Of a DNA stretch of 64,000 nucleotides, positions 10,286-20,324 are shown one piece after another. Each line of letters opens with the position of its first letter. The stretch's first letter is position 1. Location: NCBI GenBank assembly GCA_004380135.1, contig QXCR01000012.1:248001-312000 (forward strand), written 5' to 3'. The position numbers and the translations under genes are program-made. The stretch is from Stemphylium vesicarium (lineage: Eukaryota; Ascomycota; Dothideomycetes; Pleosporales; Pleosporaceae). The notes beneath the pieces were generated by a model. That model made no database searches. It saw nothing but the letters and a program-made list of their open reading frames with translations, and was not told where the DNA came from.

Positions 10286-10684
10286 TCACCATTCCAGGTT
10301 CAAGCTGTCAGCCCAGGTACCCTTCTTCTCAACCTTGAATGCACTTTCCACGTTTCCAGATCCAATGTCTGCCCCATACAGATGTGCGAAACATCCTCGT
10401 CCTACCTCTTCCCACTTGACCTCGACCTTTTTGTCCGAATGCACTTCACCATCGCCGTCGGTGCCTGCAGCTAGCACGTCGTACTTGATCTTCAGCAGCC
10501 ATAGTTCAGAGACGTCGCTGAAGAACTTGTCGGCAGTGCCGGGGACTTGCTCAGAGGTGGAGAGATGGATGTAGCCGTCATTGCGGTCGAGGTCTGAGAG
10601 GGGCAGACGAGCAGGAAGCGGTGAAGGCGGGGCGGTGGGGAGAATCTTGTACAGGAAAATAGGGAGGGGCGCGGGCGCTGGCAT
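10286..10684 (-). CDS. DUF952 family protein
   Basis: Intronless frame of 132 residues. It carries the DUF952 (PF06108) signature: an N-terminal LYKIL strand, the core DGYIHLSTSEQVPGTADKFF, then a hydrophobic LLKIKYDVL strand, a VKWEE block and a late FAHLYG motif. The family is widespread in bacteria and fungi. It has a compact alpha/beta fold with conserved His, Thr/Ser and Glu residues, and its biochemical activity is unsettled. Length is close to the family norm. It converges with the secreted-protein gene; about 200 bp separate the two stops. Confidence 0.85.
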   Translation of the reverse strand: MPAPAPLPIFLYKILPTAPPSPLPARLPLSDLDRNDGYIHLSTSEQVPGTADKFFSDVSELWLLKIKYDVLAAGTDGDGEVHSDKKVEVKWEEVGRGCFAHLYGADIGSGNVESAFKVEKKGTWADSLNLEW

Positions 10685-11355
10685 TTTGACGGATGGGCGC
10701 GTGATGTGGTTGGCAACGGCTTCTCGCAGACTGGCCTCACCGAATGACTTGACTGTGCGAAACTTGGCGGGCAGCAGACGTCATTGGAGAAGCGAAATTC
10801 ATCGCGTTCAGGGCGCCAGAGCCCATGTCGTGGCTGTGATTGGCAGGACACAGATTACGTGAGACACGCGAAGGTCCACCGCAACCACTGGCAGGATGAT
10901 GCCCTTTTGGCGCCACAAAACTCAGCCTGATCACAACATGGCAGTCATCAGTATGGACAGCACATTTCTTTTTCCATCCAACTCGCGCGCCGCCGCTACC
11001 GTATTAAGTGGAGAAAGCTGCCCGACGCCTGAACGTCGTTGTCGCGACACTCGGCCTGCGCCCACCTGAGTTGAGAGGGATACCCAACCATTGGACCACG
11101 CGACAGATAGATACTCGAAGCGACGCATCCATGGTCTAGCATCGGTACGCGCACACGTGAGAGCCCGGAGTAGAGCATCCTTCCAAAGTCATCAATCCAG
11201 CCCTGACAGCAATCTTAAAATCAAATCACCCTTCAAAGGATTACAACTGCCTTCCATGCACCCGCGCTAGTTTTGCTAGGTTGGGTTATTGCGCAACTGC
11301 TAAGAATGCTCCTGCCGGCGAGAATAATCGCAACACCCACGCGCCTTCCCACATA
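10685..11355. promoter_or_regulatory. Divergent intergenic region, DUF952 gene / IPK1
   Basis: About 670 bp between two divergent starts, so it must contain both promoters. No RNA gene or repeat found. Confidence 0.4.
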
Positions 11356-12561
11356 ATGTCGGCAATACACCTCACCGTGGATGAGATACGCCATCTCTCA
11401 GAAGAGCTAGGAAACACACGCACTCGTTGTTGCGTGCGGAGGGCCGCCGGCTCCCCCAGCGCGTCACATGTCACCTTCGACTACCTGAACAAAGGCGCCG
11501 CGAACATCATCTTCAGGATCCAGGACTGGACGCAGAGTGGCCCGGCGAAAAAGTTCTCCTTCTTCTCCTTTATCGATGTCCTGCGCGAAAGCAAAACATC
11601 TTTCAAAGCAACACCCATGGACCATCAATATCTCATGCGCCACGTCCTCCGAGTGCCTAGAGGTGGTCAGAAACATCTGTCTTCGATGGAAATCATTCAC
11701 GGTTATGAACACGCGATCCGGCCGCTGTTTCTGCCAGGAACGTACAGGACACTTGGCAAAATCCCTGCACAGCGAGGCGGCGCAGACACCACCATCACGA
11801 ACCGACTAAGCCGCGATCTCACCAAGCATCTCATGGATCACGAGGCCGTCTTACTCTTACCAGATGTGATGAGCCACCTGTACACAAGAGTCGAAAAGAG
11901 CACCTTTGCCAACACTACACCACGAAATTGCTGGGGCATTCTCCTCCCCAACATGTCGCCTACACCCGGCCGATCAATTACGCTCGAGATTAAACCCAAA
12001 TGGCTTGCGCAATCGCCAAACGCGCCTTTTGGAGCCATCCGATGCCGGACTTGCGCAATGCAAGTCTCAGTGCCCAAGAACAGAGACAGCTACATCTGCC
12101 CATTACAAGTGCTGCACGGCGATTCAAGGATCATCCGACCATGGGCCCATGCGACAGTCACGCGCCAATTCAGCAACGAATCGCCACCCCAGACTGTGAT
12201 TTCAACCATGGTCGAAGGTATCGTAGCCTACCTCACAGTTGGTGACGGTGTCGATCTACTGCGACATCTCCTGCAACTACAAAGCACACTCGATCCATGG
12301 GGCGTTCTGTGTCGACCAAAACAGGAATCCGAGCTATTTGATTACAACCTCCGGTTAGCAATGACGTTACGAGATTGCTCGCTCTTCATCAAGATCAACT
12401 ACAACACCAGCGGAATGACGGGAATCGAATCGAAGCTCGGCGACCTCGACTTCAAATCCGCCGAGAAGATTGTCGATTGGATGGACAAGGAGAGGCAACT
12501 CCTGAATGAAGGTGCTTATCTTGCACCGACTGGCCCGAAATGCTGGATCCAACAAGGCTAG
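11356..12561 (+). CDS. IPK1: Inositol-pentakisphosphate 2-kinase
   Basis: Phosphorylates Ins(1,3,4,5,6)P5 at position 2 to make phytate (IP6), which serves mRNA export, phosphate sensing and pyrophosphate-inositol synthesis; in yeast it is nuclear. The single-exon 401-residue frame starts at the ATG at 11356; the open frame extends upstream but without an ATG. Family (PF06090) blocks appear in order: an N-terminal GAANIIFRI strand that forms the nucleotide loop, LEIKPKW at 210-216 (the hallmark E-x-K-P-K-W), a C-rich RCRTCAMQ segment, YICPLQVLHGD, and DLDFKSAEKI near 363-372, the C-terminal metal and substrate-lysine region. The level of divergence is usual for fungal Ipk1. Confidence 0.92.
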   Translation: MSAIHLTVDEIRHLSEELGNTRTRCCVRRAAGSPSASHVTFDYLNKGAANIIFRIQDWTQSGPAKKFSFFSFIDVLRESKTSFKATPMDHQYLMRHVLRVPRGGQKHLSSMEIIHGYEHAIRPLFLPGTYRTLGKIPAQRGGADTTITNRLSRDLTKHLMDHEAVLLLPDVMSHLYTRVEKSTFANTTPRNCWGILLPNMSPTPGRSITLEIKPKWLAQSPNAPFGAIRCRTCAMQVSVPKNRDSYICPLQVLHGDSRIIRPWAHATVTRQFSNESPPQTVISTMVEGIVAYLTVGDGVDLLRHLLQLQSTLDPWGVLCRPKQESELFDYNLRLAMTLRDCSLFIKINYNTSGMTGIESKLGDLDFKSAEKIVDWMDKERQLLNEGAYLAPTGPKCWIQQG

Positions 12562-12919
12562 TGAGAGGTGGGAGTTTTTGGATTGGAGCTGCTTTTCAGA
12601 CAGTGGCCCAGAGGTCATCACGGCACATTATATATACCCAGCGGGACAATTAGGGTTATTCAAATCCTCCCAAGCTTGCCCGTTGAGGTTACCGAAAGCC
12701 GCATGAAGTCATTTCAGTGGCTACTACAACCGTTCCGACTGCAAAAGCCGGACGCCGTAACGGAAGAGACATATGAGCTGAGCACTACGATCTTACGCCA
12801 AAGCCTCTCCCAGTGTCATTTCTCTCGACAGAAAAGACGGCAGCACACATATACACATACCCTTTGGAGCCCATGGCCAGCTACTAGTCGTGCGTATATT
12901 CGCACGCTAGATCGAAGGA

Positions 12920-13081
12920 AAGAAGAAGAAGAAGAAGAAGAAGAAGAAGAAGAAGAAGAAGAAGAAGAAGAAGAAGAAGAAGAAGAAGAAGAAGAAGAAG
13001 AAGAAGAAGAAGAAGAAGAAGAAGAAGAAGAAGAAGAAGAAGAAGAAGAAGAAGAAGAAGAAGAAGAAGAAGAAGAAGAAG
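12920..13081 (+). repeat. Perfect (AAG)54 microsatellite
   Basis: 162 bp of uninterrupted AAG with the purine strand on +. It starts about 360 bp after the IPK1 stop and ends about 590 bp before the sconB stop. Homopurine-homopyrimidine mirror character allows intramolecular triplex (H-DNA). Confidence 0.97.
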
Positions 13082-13530
13082 AGCAACCGATCGATTGCGC
13101 GCAGGAACACTGAAGATAACGTGTTCCACAGAACCAGAATCAAAGCATACACCATGACAGGCCATGGTCATAGCTGAACCGGAAAGCAAGATGAAGAAAC
13201 AAAAGGGAAACGATAATCGGAAAAAAGGAACAGGCATCACGTTCCTACTACAAGAGAACCAAGATAAACTAGACGCGGGGTGGAACGGTAAACTACAAAA
13301 GAGAGATGTGACATCTCAGCCGCGAGGCAAAAAAGGACTGTGTAGTAATGTAACACACATAGACGGACGAGCGGGGTAATATTAGACAACATTGTAAGCG
13401 TAATGTATTCAAGCTCAATTCTTTTCACCTGTACAAGTATTTTCTACTCTGGCTTTAAGTGACGTTGGGTTGGTAATGCATTCTCGCTATTTGGGTATCT
13501 ATCTGGATTGAAAAATGCCAGTCTTGAATA

Positions 13531-13582
13531 GGAAAAGAAGAGAATAAGAAAAGAGAAAGAAAAGGAAAAAGAGGAGAAGAGA
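13531..13582 (+). repeat. Polypurine tract
   Basis: A 52-bp A/G run on the + strand broken by a single T at about 13545. It sits about 90 bp past the sconB stop (sconB is on the - strand), so it would be pyrimidine-rich in the sconB transcript tail. Confidence 0.75.
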
Positions 13583-13668
13583 CTAGACCGGCAACGCCTT
13601 GCTAAAAGACAACATACCACATTGAGGCAGCAAAGGAACAAAGTCATGTCCCATCATCCAACACAACA

Positions 13669-15898
13669 CTACCCACCCTCCTCAACAAAGCAATGCACTC
13701 TAACCGTCCCATCCTCACTTCCACTAACAACACGCTCATCACTAAGGCCAACACAAGTAATAGGCCCCGTATGGCCCGTAAGCGTGCGCTCATGTTTCCC
13801 CGTCCTAGGGTCCCAAATCTTAATCGTCTTGTCCTCGGCGCCACTAACCAATCTTAGCGAGTCCGCCGCAAGCGACCAGATGCCCTCGACGTGGCCGAAG
13901 AAGCGGTGCACGCAGCGGCCAGACGGGACGTGCCAGAGGCGAATGGTGCCGTCGAGTGAGCCGGTGAGCATGTAGGAAGGCGGGGACGGACGAGTTGGGT
14001 CGTCGGGGAAAAAGCAGGTTTCGTCGTCTTGTTGGGAAGATGAATGGAGAGGTTGTGTCACAGACGGCGAGGTGTCGGAGGCGAGCGAGGCCGTGTCTGA
14101 AGTGTCGTTGTTTGCGTTGGCGACGAAGTCGTCTTCGTCGATTTCAAAGGCTTGGGGCAGCGGCAGCACTTGCTGGACTTGGCCCACGTGGCCTTCGTAG
14201 GTGCGGATGCAGCGGTGCGTGTCGAGGTCCCAGAGCTTGACTTTCATGTCGTCTGAGGCGGAGAAGAGGGTGCGGGAGGGGATGTCGAGCTTGACTGCGT
14301 TGACCCAGTCTGTGTGTCCGACCAGCGTGGTGCGCTTCATTAGGTTGAAGTCGTGCACTATGATGGTCCTGTCTGAGGAGCCGGATGCGAGAAGTTTGCC
14401 TGCCATGTGAAGGCCGATGACGCCGTCGGAATGGCCAGGTAGGGTTTTGATCAGTTCTCCGGTTCTCCAGTTCCATATCTTCATGGTTCGGTCCAAGCTT
14501 CCGGTGATTAGTTTGCTGTCTTCAAACTGCAGACATCGGATGCCTTGGGTGTGGCCGGTGAGAGTTCGTATTTCTTGGCCGGTCTTGATGTCCCACACTT
14601 TGACTGTCGCGTCGTATGAGCCAGTGATGAGAACCTCGTCATCGAATTGTAGGCACATGACGCCATTGGCGTGGCCGCGGAATGTTCGCGTCGAGTATCG
14701 CCCATATTTCCAGTTGCTACCGACTTTGTAACGGTCTTTGTAGACATCCTTCCAGGGGCGCTTCTTGGGGTGGTCAAAGTACGAAGTAAGCTGATCTTGG
14801 CCCTGTCCGGCATTTGGACATTGTCGCTTGTTAGAAACCTCGGGTGAGGAGGAGCCTTCTGGTACAGACCGCTTGGTGGCGGTAGGAGAGCTGGGGCCGT
14901 CTGGTAGGTGACGGGCCAGCGTTGTGGGTGGGAGGGTCTCGGGCTGGGGGGTGATGTTCGGTGACCACTCATTGAGCCCTCGACCAGACGCTCGAAGTTG
15001 TATCCGCCTCTTTTCTTGTCGCAAGCGACGCTGGTCTAGGAGTGGGAGCCCCCAGCCACACTTGGTGCATTTCCGATCAATGTGTTGCTCGCACATCTTG
15101 TGCCAGACGACATCATCGTCGGCCAATTGCCTCCACCTGCGATTGACTTGAGATGCCTTGCAAAGCGAGGTTGTGTCGAGATAGCATAGGATCTTGAAGC
15201 CCAATTCGGTGGGGAGTGCGCCGAGAAAGTCAATCTTGATGAGGTTGCGAACAGACGAGGAGATGAAGGAGAGCTGTGGAAAGCAGCACTGGGCGAGAAT
15301 GCCCTGCAGCATGAGGTTGCGGTGACGGGAAGGGGCAGCGGAGAAAAGCGACCATACATTGGCGATGCTTTGCTGGTCTGCTTGGGACTCTCTGCCGAGT
15401 TCCTGGTGGAGTTAGCACTAGTTCTTGCGGCGACGCCAGGGTACTTACGTCTTGTAGCTGCTCCATGGAAGGCTCGTCTGCCTGCCGTCGACAGAGCAAG
15501 TCTGGCCGGTGACGGTAGCAAAACTTTGTGTTGGCAGTGGACGGGCGCTCGTCTTGTCTGTCGCCGTTGGTGCCCAGAGGGTTGTACTGCTGAGGAATGT
15601 GTTGGGCAAGGTATGGCGTGATCATTTGCTCAATCTTCTTCGACTTGTCCGCCTGGGCCTCTTCAGAATCCTCGGCGTTTCCGTGCAAGTGTCTTGTTCG
15701 CTCCGAGGGGCCTTCGTGGTCGTGGCCATGCAGTAGGGCGGTGTGGGCATGGGTAGATGTAGTTGTGATGAAGTCGTCAGGAGAGCGAACTGGGGTGCGC
15801 CAGGAAAGACGCCTTCGTCGTGGACTAGCACTAGACGGTTGCGAGATATTACGGTCGGTTGCGACAGTCTCGATGCTATGGGTGGTATTGGTCACCAT
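13669..15898 (-). CDS. sconB: Sulfur controller, F-box/WD40 protein (SconB / SCON-2 / Met30)
   Basis: Substrate receptor of an SCF ubiquitin ligase that represses sulfur assimilation by targeting the bZIP activator (MetR/Met4-type) when sulfur is ample. Two exons, 15898-15449 and 15402-13669, give 727 residues; the 46-bp intron has a GTAAGT donor and CTAAC branch. The N-terminal block EQMITPYLAQHIPQQY and the Cys-containing FCYRHRPDLLCRRQADEPSM are SconB-specific. The F-box begins near residue 213 (LPTELGFKILCYLDTTSLCK) and is followed by HIDRKCTKCGWGLPLL. WD40 repeats run from about 390 to the end, with repeated GSxDxTxKxWD elements and an acidic insertion between late repeats. An extra 50-60 residues near the N-terminus make it slightly longer than Aspergillus SconB. 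Confidence 0.95.
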
Positions 15899-16765
15899 GG
15901 TCGCGGATTCGAGGATTGATGACTTTAAACGGGCGTAAAAGTGTCCGGCGGAGGGATGCAATGGCCGTTTCGCAAGTACTGACAAGGGCGCGGGCCCTTC
16001 AGAAGACGCAATTCATAGGTCGCGGGGAGACTGCAGCGGGTGTCGAGATTCTGAGGCGATATCGCGTGCGAGCTCCAAGCGTCTGGTTGTACCGTCGGCT
16101 CAGCTCAGGCGGGCGCGCAACAACGACTCGAATGCTAGAAAAGGTCGGCTGTACGGGCGCAAGATACGATGGTTGCGTTGCGTGAGAAATTCCGAGTAGT
16201 CCTATGTTGGCTTCTGGCTTGCCATGGGTTGCTTTTGACTTGTTGCGAAGAGGTGCATCAGGCGTGGGGCGCAAAGGTCCGGGAAAGCGGCGACGAAGCG
16301 ACCATGGCCGGATGGCGCAATGTCAGTCGTGGATAACATCTTCAGAGCACGCAATGCACTTGGCCACCGGGAGAAGAAAAGTCTGTATCACGTGCTTGAA
16401 CGTCGAGAATTTGCAACCAAAAGGCCTGCAGGTAGCCAGACGCCGATTCACAATGCGCTTGATCGTTTCACCACGTACCTGTCTATCACCGTCACGTCAC
16501 GTCACTCTCTCAGGATGCGCTGACTATGTCTCTCCGCAATTGGACCCTGGTCGTCGGTCATGCAGCCTTAGTCGCTTCCTCTAGCGAAGCCTCATCCCGG
16601 CTCATGATTACTATCATTCATGCTTCCCATGCCTCACAGCCTAATCAACATGTCCCTCGAGGCAGACGGTAGTCATGAACTGCTATTCACTGTAGCCTGA
16701 ATGCATTAGAGATGCCTTACGATTCTGCATAATAACATCCCTGCCTACCTGCCCAACCCTCCGTC
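15899..16765. promoter_or_regulatory. Divergent intergenic region, sconB / ATG17
   Basis: About 870 bp between two divergent ATGs, so both promoters lie here. Small frames inside do not look coding. No repeats seen. Confidence 0.45.
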
Positions 16766-18280
16766 ATGGCGTCTCCAACTTCACCCGCGTCTTCAACAAG
16801 CAGCGCCGCATCTAGAGCCTCATTCGACCAAGACAGCAACCAGTCGCTCACACTCGAGCATCTCGTGAACCATTTTGTTGCAGCGAAACGCTCACTAAAC
16901 ACCCAGACAGTGCTATGGCGTGCCACCGACATTGTCAGCACGGCACGCGAGTTGCTCGAGGAGAACGCAGTCCTCGCGGCCAAGAACACATCCATACGTA
17001 ACATAGTAGAACAGCAGGTCGATTCTCTCGAGGCTGTCCGTCGCGGCATAGACGTGGTCGAGTCTGAAGTGCAGACTGAGTTCAAGCAGATACTACACGA
17101 CGTAGATACATCCTTTGCCGGCCTCAACTCTACGCTTGCTGTCCTACGCGAAACCCCCATCGAAGCCGTCCTGCAGCCCTATGGCACCCCTCAGAAGCAC
17201 CTCTACGACTTCATCGACAGCGCCACCGTCTCCAACCTCGAAGGTACACTGCGCGCTTGCATAGACCGGTACAACGAGGCGCACAACACACTCGATGAAT
17301 CCTCCGACGCTTTCGATACCTCGCTCGATAACCTTCATTCTTCCATCGAGAATGTCCCAACTACTCCAGCGAACACCTCGACCCCGAGTCCAATACCAAC
17401 CCTATACCACTACTTAGAAGGGCACGCGAAAGAAGCCGCGCAGGCTTTCCAGTCATTAGTTCAACACTACGATTTGTGCATTACGGCCCTACGGCACACC
17501 GAAGGAGGGTCGGCTGCTGCCACACAAGCCACAGGCGATGCTCCGGTGCACTCCGCCGACGACGGTGCCGCGCCTCCCGAGCCCATGAGCGAAGAGGAGC
17601 GGCGCGACATGCTCAACGTCCTGCAAAAAGACGCGCGCGAAGTTGAGGATGTGGTAACCGAGATACAGGAAAGAGGTTCGGAAATGACATTCCTGCTCAG
17701 CCAGATCGAGAACCACGTCAACCACCTCCGCAGCGAGGCGTCAGCTTTGTCGAGTATACTACAAATGATCTCACAGATCACAGGGGAAGTCAAAGGTCAC
17801 ATCGCCACCTCACGCGCCTTTCACGTCTCGTGGTTGCAAGATACCCGTCCCAACCTGCTCAACGGCATCGACGAATGGGAGAACCAGCGCGACTTCTACG
17901 AACGCTTTGACCTTGCCTACGCCGAACTACTGGTCGAAATATCATCGCGGCGCAGGAGGCATGAGAAGGCTAAACGCAAGGCAGAAGAGGCACAGAAAGA
18001 ACTGGACAGACTACGTTTAGAAGACGAACGAGCAAGAGAACAATTTACCCTGGCCCAGGGGGATTTCTTGCCGCTAGACATATGGCCGGGGCTGAGAGAT
18101 CCGCCCAGGCAGTACGAAGTCAGAGTGGTTCCTAGTGCTACTGAGACGCAGGATGACAACTTGCAAGGAGGTGATGAGTGGGGCGAGGACCAAGAGGGTG
18201 GTGGAGGCGTCCAAAGTATACCACAGTTGGGTAGGAATGTGGTTGAAAGGGCACTAACAAGAGTGAAGAGACGGATGTGA
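16766..18280 (+). CDS. ATG17: Autophagy-related protein 17
   Basis: Scaffold of the Atg1 kinase complex. The family forms an S-shaped, mostly coiled-coil dimer that binds Atg13, Atg29 and Atg31 and recruits factors to the phagophore assembly site. The single exon of 504 residues has the APG17 pattern: LEHLVNHFVAAKRSLNTQTVLWRA-type N-terminus, long heptad-rich helices throughout, the conserved LRETPIEAVL...LYDFID segment near 130-150, HYDLCITALRHTEGG near 240, and a highly charged helix EKAKRKAEEAQKELDRLR near 390-410 ahead of FLPLDIWPGL. Length is typical. It is divergent from sconB. Confidence 0.92.
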   Translation: MASPTSPASSTSSAASRASFDQDSNQSLTLEHLVNHFVAAKRSLNTQTVLWRATDIVSTARELLEENAVLAAKNTSIRNIVEQQVDSLEAVRRGIDVVESEVQTEFKQILHDVDTSFAGLNSTLAVLRETPIEAVLQPYGTPQKHLYDFIDSATVSNLEGTLRACIDRYNEAHNTLDESSDAFDTSLDNLHSSIENVPTTPANTSTPSPIPTLYHYLEGHAKEAAQAFQSLVQHYDLCITALRHTEGGSAAATQATGDAPVHSADDGAAPPEPMSEEERRDMLNVLQKDAREVEDVVTEIQERGSEMTFLLSQIENHVNHLRSEASALSSILQMISQITGEVKGHIATSRAFHVSWLQDTRPNLLNGIDEWENQRDFYERFDLAYAELLVEISSRRRRHEKAKRKAEEAQKELDRLRLEDERAREQFTLAQGDFLPLDIWPGLRDPPRQYEVRVVPSATETQDDNLQGGDEWGEDQEGGGGVQSIPQLGRNVVERALTRVKRRM

Positions 18281-18473
18281 ATCACACAGTATATGAATTA
18301 CCACAATTCAAGTGTGCAAATTTTAAATAATGATATTGAAAAAATACGCTACTTACGTTTTTACGTAGTACTGTTTCGTGAATGTCTGCGTCCCCATTTC
18401 CGTTCAAACCAACAGCCAGTACCCACGGCATTGCTGGCGAAAATAATCCCTCAAACTCCTCTATGACTGCTGT

Positions 18474-19657
18474 CTAACTGCTCGCAGCGTTCTCCGGAAC
18501 GCGACCATGCACAAAGTAAAACCTTATATACAAATGTACGTCTTTTCTCCTAATGTCAGCGACGACCTTGGCGATCATGACACGGCACTCAGCCTCACTC
18601 CAGCCCAGGACCTTTCCCATGAGGCCGAGCGTGTAGGGCTCAATACCCATGGACATGTGTTCGCGTTGGTAGCGACCAATCTCCTTCATACGGGCATCTT
18701 TAGGCCAAGGACCAAGGGGAATCTGCGTTGAAGCGTCAGCACAGACTGATGCAGTAGTGAGCAAGTATAGAGGAAACATACCTTGACCACCTTCTCATGC
18801 ACATCGACGAATCCGGTATCAATCATTCTCTGCTTCAGCGTATGTCCGGCTCGAATATCCCTTCCAAACGTCTTGGCCGCATCATGGCACAGCTCCTGCC
18901 ACTGCAGCATATCTTTGGCCATATCAATCGTGCCATCATCACACTCACACAGGGCAAGCGGCTCCTGGAATTCCACCCACCCGCCGGGTTTAGTATGCGT
19001 ATACGTCTGGCGCACCAGCTTGTCCCAGTCGGAAATACTGCCAGACATGGTGCGGCAGTGTATGTAGTCAAAGGCCTCATCGGGACTGTAAACCCACTCG
19101 GCTTCTGCGTCGTCAATGTAAAACTTGACGTTGGGGGGCACCCAGGTCGGCTGTATGGGGCTGAGATCTGTGCCTAGGACTTCGGCGCTGGGGTTCTCGT
19201 CGGCAAAGTCAATGGCCCAGATCCCCGTTCCGGTGCCAATGTCGAGGACGCGCTGGGGCGAGGGTGGGATAGGCGCATCGTGCAGTTTCCCGCCTAGGAT
19301 AAGGAGGAAGATGTGGTGCAGGAGATCTAACCTGTCCTGCTCTTGTTCGTCATTCGGTAGGATGTATGTGCCTTGACGGTAGCCATGATAGCGTCGACCA
19401 TTTGAGTACTCGTAGTTGAGAATTGTGGATGCAAGGGATGTCGAGGCGGTGGATTCATTGCCGAATGCGGAGTCGCTGTCGCTGCCACTTGCCGTGTCCA
19501 CGTCTAGGTGCAGGACCGATTGGAGGTTACCACCAGCATTGTCAGCACTGTCGTCTTGGGCTGTGGTGTCAGCGGCGGCGGCGGCGGCGGCGGCGACGAC
19601 GGCAGCGGGTGGTTCTGACGGCCCGCTCGCGCTGGTGTTGGCCGGGGCAGCCGACAT
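18474..19657 (-). CDS. LaeA-like (TAM-type) SAM-dependent methyltransferase
   Basis: Two exons, 19657-18782 and 18722-18474 (intron 18723-18781, GTATGT donor), give 374 residues. An Ala/Ser/Asp-rich, probably disordered N-terminus of about 80 residues precedes NGRRYHGYRQGTYILPND, the usual lead-in of fungal TAM/LaeA-like enzymes. SAM motif I is VLDIGTGTGIWAIDF at 137-151, followed by GTDLSPIQPTWVPPN, a FDYIHCR post-motif and a GGWVEFQE motif. LaeA itself regulates secondary metabolism, but Pezizomycotina have dozens of paralogues acting on unknown substrates, so I infer no regulator role. It is divergent from a P450. Confidence 0.85.
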
Positions 19658-20324
19658 GTCGTGTAGCCTCAGCCTCTCAGGGTGGGGAAAAGGGGAACTA
19701 TTCTACTACTGCTTCGCGGGCGCCGTGGTGGCCTTATACCACCCGGCCGTGGCCGCGCGAAGCGGAAGCATCTTTGATCCGTCGTTGGACATGCCGTGAG
19801 ATCCAAAATGACGGGTCTTGCTCATCAAAGACCCGTGCTTTAGCGACATGTCGGAAGGCCTGCACCGCGTCTCGTGGGCATATGGAGCCTATCGCTCGCC
19901 GCCCCCGTTTGGGCTATAGTCGTCGGCACATGGCGGCTGGGGCCCCCAGTCTGCCACCTAACACTTGCAGTTAAGCGCGCGGCCCTACCTCATCGGTATG
20001 CGGCCGCATTGCATGCTTCCAGGGCTGAGCCATGATAACGTCCACGTTATTGTGCGGGGATGAGTTGGCGACCCGTCTCCCTTCCCGTCCAAGTCGTTGC
20101 TCGTGCCTTAGTGAGTGCAAATCCTCCTCTGAACGGTGAAGGGGCAATCAATCGCGTCCACTCACCGACTCTGCGTGGCCATGCAAACATTCCTGCGAGA
20201 CAAAGAGGGGGTACAGCAGAATGTAGTCAAAAAGAAGCCCTCTGTCGCCTGATCACTCATCTTTTGCCCTGACACATGTCTCGACTCGGTGACCGCTACA
20301 TCTTACCTAGGTAGTCTGCTCGCA
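19658..20324. promoter_or_regulatory. Divergent intergenic region, methyltransferase / P450
   Basis: 667 bp holding both promoters. Nothing further resolved. Confidence 0.4.

Larger units (their letters stand above)
12562..13668. other. Convergent intergenic region with purine-rich tracts
   Basis: Lies between the IPK1 (+) and sconB (-) stops. It contains the 54-copy AAG tract and a second polypurine stretch near 13531-13582. A long frame across the AAG tract would be a run of Glu and is not taken as a gene. Confidence 0.6.

Noticed and set aside
12568..13113. 181-codon frame with about 54 Glu codons downstream of IPK1
   Set aside because: It is the AAG microsatellite read in one frame. It begins inside the IPK1 3' region, has no domain outside the repeat, and the antisense gives equally open poly-Leu and poly-Phe frames.
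18474..19657. Calling the methyltransferase LaeA itself
   Set aside because: Only family-level SAM motifs support it. LaeA-like paralogues are numerous in Pezizomycotina, and the long Ala/Ser N-terminus is not diagnostic.
19416..19974. + strand frames with poly-Ala and Arg runs at the methyltransferase N-terminus
   Set aside because: Produced by the GCG/GGC repeat coding for the Ala run on the - strand.
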